Notes under the pieces: model-generated
The model's input: the letters and a program-made list of their open reading frames with translations, nothing else
What the model was told of the DNA's origin: nothing
Databases searched by the model: none
Shown here: positions 42,180 to 42,240 of the stretch, piece after piece
How the letters are laid out: every line of letters starts with the position of its first letter
Numbering within the stretch: the stretch's first letter is position 1
Translations under genes and position numbers: made by a program
Origin: Thiohalocapsa halophila
GTDB taxonomy: Bacteria; Pseudomonadota; Gammaproteobacteria; Chromatiales; Chromatiaceae
Reading direction: 5' to 3'
Length of the DNA: 42,240 nt
Assembly (NCBI RefSeq): GCF_016583825.1
Contig: NZ_NRRV01000049.1
Span: 1 to 42,240, forward strand

Positions 42180-42221
42180 GGTCTGCTCCTTAGGGACTGC
42201 GGGCAAAGTGGGAGTATACGG

Positions 42222-42240
42222 GAGGGGCGAGGGGCGAGGG
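42222..42240. repeat. 7-bp tandem repeat at window edge (gaggggc)
   Basis: Two full copies of gaggggc and a partial third run off the end of the window, about 40 bp upstream of argG. The array may continue beyond the edge. Its period equals that of the arrays at the opposite edge. Confidence 0.7.

Overview
The window looks like a chromosomal segment of a high-GC gammaproteobacterium. TruC, Slp-type lipoprotein, MtfA, BCP/PrxQ, EnvZ/OmpR-type and MscS genes all fit that class. A dithiol ArsR regulator of the SqrR/BigR persulfide-sensing type, a BCCT osmolyte carrier and several metal and phospholipid functions suggest a sulfur-metabolising, possibly halotolerant member of the Chromatiales. That placement is inference; there is no rRNA or tRNA here to test it.

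Layout. 1-148: short degenerate 7-bp tandem repeats. 149-5227: a ZIP-family metal transporter with two cyclic-nucleotide-binding-like domains in its central loop, an Slp-like lipoprotein, a small multi-pass membrane protein, a 38-residue membrane peptide overlapping a GNAT acetyltransferase, and a lipoprotein. 5465-9972: argD-argF and a GGDEF/EAL protein. 10189-17272: a secreted aspartic protease-like protein, MtfA, an acetolactate-synthase-like enzyme with a four-cysteine insert, a hemerythrin-like protein, an amphipathic Ala/Lys-rich protein, PhhB and a BON-MscS channel. 17806-21272: a two-gene unit of a BCCT carrier and a doubly tethered protein with two binding-protein-like domains. 21413-27140: a heavy-metal RND efflux operon (RND pump, His-rich fusion protein, His/Cys-rich small periplasmic protein) without an outer-membrane channel. 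27483-30236: a membrane GDPD and a secreted phospholipase-A2-like protein, downstream of a divergent 76-aa ORF. 30327-35019: spermidine synthase, SqrR/BigR-like regulator, REC-PAS regulator and hybrid histidine kinase, all on the minus strand. 35158-38716: TruC, peroxiredoxin Q, EnvZ/OmpR-like pair. 38717-42240: a repeat element, a second MSFD small membrane peptide, an intrinsic terminator, a CBS-domain protein, a probably frameshifted small gene and argG.

Common themes. Three arginine-pathway genes (argD, argF, argG) lie here but not in one operon. Most other genes are envelope functions: sensing (two kinase systems, c-di-GMP), osmotic adaptation (BCCT unit, MscS), metals (ZIP, RND) and lipid turnover (GDPD, PLA2-like).

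The least ordinary items are the BCCT/dual-binding-protein unit, the ZIP fusion carrying two cNMP-type domains, the two paralogous MSFD micro-proteins, a four-hairpin interspersed element present twice with compensatory changes, and the Cys-motif acetolactate synthase.
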